Under the pieces are notes generated by a model. The model worked only from the letters and a program-made list of their open reading frames with translations, was not told the origin of the DNA and searched no databases. A program made the position numbers and the translations under genes. Below are positions 63,087 through 64,000 of a DNA stretch of 64,000 bases, piece after piece. The stretch comes from Candidatus Gastranaerophilales bacterium (GTDB taxonomy: Bacteria; Cyanobacteriota; Vampirovibrionia; Gastranaerophilales; Gastranaerophilaceae), in assembly GCA_944323625.1 (NCBI GenBank), contig CALUTD010000008.1, positions 1 through 64,000 on the forward strand. The letters run 5' to 3'. How positions within the stretch are numbered: the first letter of the stretch is position 1; the number at the start of each line of letters is the position of its first letter.

Positions 63087-63149
63087 AATTATTTTGCTAA
63101 AATAAAATGCTTTTGGTAGAATTAAGAAAGAGAGAATTTAATAGATAAT

Positions 63150-63236
63150 GGAGAGGTGTCCGAGTGGTTTAAGGTGCAAACCTGGAACGTTTGTGCAGGG
63201 GCGACTCTGCCGGGGGTTCGAATCCCCCCTTCTCCG
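63150..63236 (+). tRNA. tRNA-Ser (GGA)
   Basis: An 87-nt cloverleaf with long variable arm: acceptor GGAGAGG/CTTCTCC, anticodon stem CAAAC/GTTTG with loop CTGGAAC (anticodon GGA), variable arm from GCAGGGGCGACTCTGC and T arm with GGGGTTCGAATCCCC. The CCA end is not encoded, unlike the tRNA-Val in this window. Confidence 0.95.
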
Positions 63237-63259
63237 TATCTATTATGTTTCTTTTTCAC

Positions 63260-63284
63260 ATAAAAAATGAATTTCATTTTTTAT
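63260..63284. terminator. AT-rich bidirectional terminator
   Basis: ATAAAAAATG/CATTTTTTAT forms a 10-bp stem with an AATTT loop between tRNA-Ser and the convergent kinase gene. Confidence 0.6.
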
Positions 63285-63288
63285 ATAT

Positions 63289-64000
63289 TTACTTTAAACT
63301 AAGAACTATTTCAAATATTGTTTCTTTATCATCAGATGATAACAGATAAATTGAAGCACCTGCTGCTTCTAACTGACTTTTACATATTGCAAGACCTAAA
63401 CCGTTACCATTTGTTTTTGTTGTGAAATCTATATCGAAAATTCTAGGAATAACATTTTCAGGAATTTTTTCTCCGTCATTTTTAATTGTTGTTATTATTT
63501 TATCGTTATCTTTTCTGCAAATTATATTTATTCTACATCCGTTTTTGCATGCTTCAATTGCATTAAAAATTATATTTATTAATGCACATTCAAATTTTGT
63601 TTTGTCTGAAGATACAATATAATCATCTTTACAGTCAAAATGTATCGTAACCCCTGCTTTTTTTGCTTTCTCTTCACATTGAGAAATTACATTAGATACA
63701 ATATTTTTAATACTAAATTCAGTTATATAAGGAGCAGATATACATCTTAAATCGCTAATTAAATCAGAAATATTTCCTGATGAATTTGTGATATTTTTAA
63801 TTGCATTTTTCACGGAATCTTCGATTTTTTTGTTAGTTTTAATATTTTCAAGTCTTTTTTCTAATATTTTAGAATACAAATTTATAATAGAAAGATTATT
63901 TTTTATCTCATGTGCAATAAATTTTGCTTTTTGAGCAACAATTTCTGCAGTTTTAAGAGTATCATCTTCTGAAACGAGATGTTTTTTTTCTTCTTCATTA
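63289..64000 (-). CDS. Sensor histidine kinase, C-terminal part (cut by window edge)
   Basis: The frame is open to the right edge (64000), beyond the first in-frame start codon seen at 63879. Upstream of that point it reads AQKAKFIAHEIKNNLSIINL, the HisKA box with the phosphorylated histidine, so the gene is longer. It then has a GHKL ATPase domain: N box INIIFNAIEACKNG, G1-like PRIFDIDFTTKTNGNGLGLAICK and a final beta strand. The N-terminal sensor part is outside the window. No response regulator is visible here. Confidence 0.88.
   Translation of the reverse strand, partial: NEEEKKHLVSEDDTLKTAEIVAQKAKFIAHEIKNNLSIINLYSKILEKRLENIKTNKKIEDSVKNAIKNITNSSGNISDLISDLRCISAPYITEFSIKNIVSNVISQCEEKAKKAGVTIHFDCKDDYIVSSDKTKFECALINIIFNAIEACKNGCRINIICRKDNDKIITTIKNDGEKIPENVIPRIFDIDFTTKTNGNGLGLAICKSQLEAAGASIYLLSSDDKETIFEIVLSLK

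Overview
This is about 64 kb of an AT-rich, densely packed bacterial chromosome. The organism looks Gram-negative: it has an LptD-like outer-membrane protein, EnvC/NlpD-type and AmiC-type cell-wall hydrolases, and the MEP (ispD) and pdxJ pathways. A scattered family of prepilin-like genes whose mature end begins FTLAEVLIT and ends DGWEIKDDYP, plus a PBS-lyase-type HEAT protein, suggests a gut Gastranaerophilales/Vampirovibrionia (Melainabacteria) relative. That assignment is inference from gene content, with no database search.

Layout. 0-1.3 kb: GC-rich hairpin repeats, a 97-bp inverted-repeat element and a broken prepilin gene. 1.5-10.5 kb: leuB, two zinc alcohol dehydrogenases, nrnA, a BrkB-type membrane protein, then a run Gfo/Idh - pgsA-like - trmL - nnrD - TPR. 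10.55-10.81 kb: a long-form SRP RNA. 10.9-15 kb: thioredoxin-like protein, YqeG-type HAD, U32 peptidase, ispD, thiL. 15-18 kb: pgi, then a 1.5-kb repeat island. 18-29.2 kb: HEAT protein, UbiA-type prenyltransferase, UvrD/PcrA helicase, a prepilin, lysA, cdaA, KDPG-type aldolase, leuS. 29.2-38 kb: aquaporin, YvlD-type protein, an apparent fixC-fixX-hypothetical-recJ operon, amidase, gdhA. 38-46.6 kb: an accessory-looking stretch with a ribbon-helix-helix/NifX fusion, a NeuB-like synthase, two XRE regulators next to prepilin remnants, tRNA-Val, pdxJ, ROK kinase, hpf and leuD. 46.7-53.9 kb: tyrS, cysE, split chromate transporter, an unknown protein with a possible papain-like triad, a second GC-rich repeat, a DJ-1/PfpI protein, an out-of-frame prepilin and serB. 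54-64 kb: alpha-glucan phosphorylase, 5-FCL, M23 endopeptidase, LptD, phospholipase D-like protein, a CI-like repressor with a palindromic operator, tRNA-Ser and a histidine kinase cut by the window edge.

The most striking signal is the prepilin family. Six loci lie in 53 kb and none has a clean start-to-stop frame. Two (near 1.2 and 52.5 kb) carry the same CCAC-G9-TAGAAA tract eight codons after a good start. Nine Gs read straight into TAG, while eight or eleven would join the leader to the prepilin. This looks like slipped-strand ON/OFF switching. Two other loci are C-terminal pieces only, one has a single nonsense codon, and one has a T10-G10 tract behind a start followed by TAA. Together they look like a phase-variable, possibly recombining, surface-protein repertoire.
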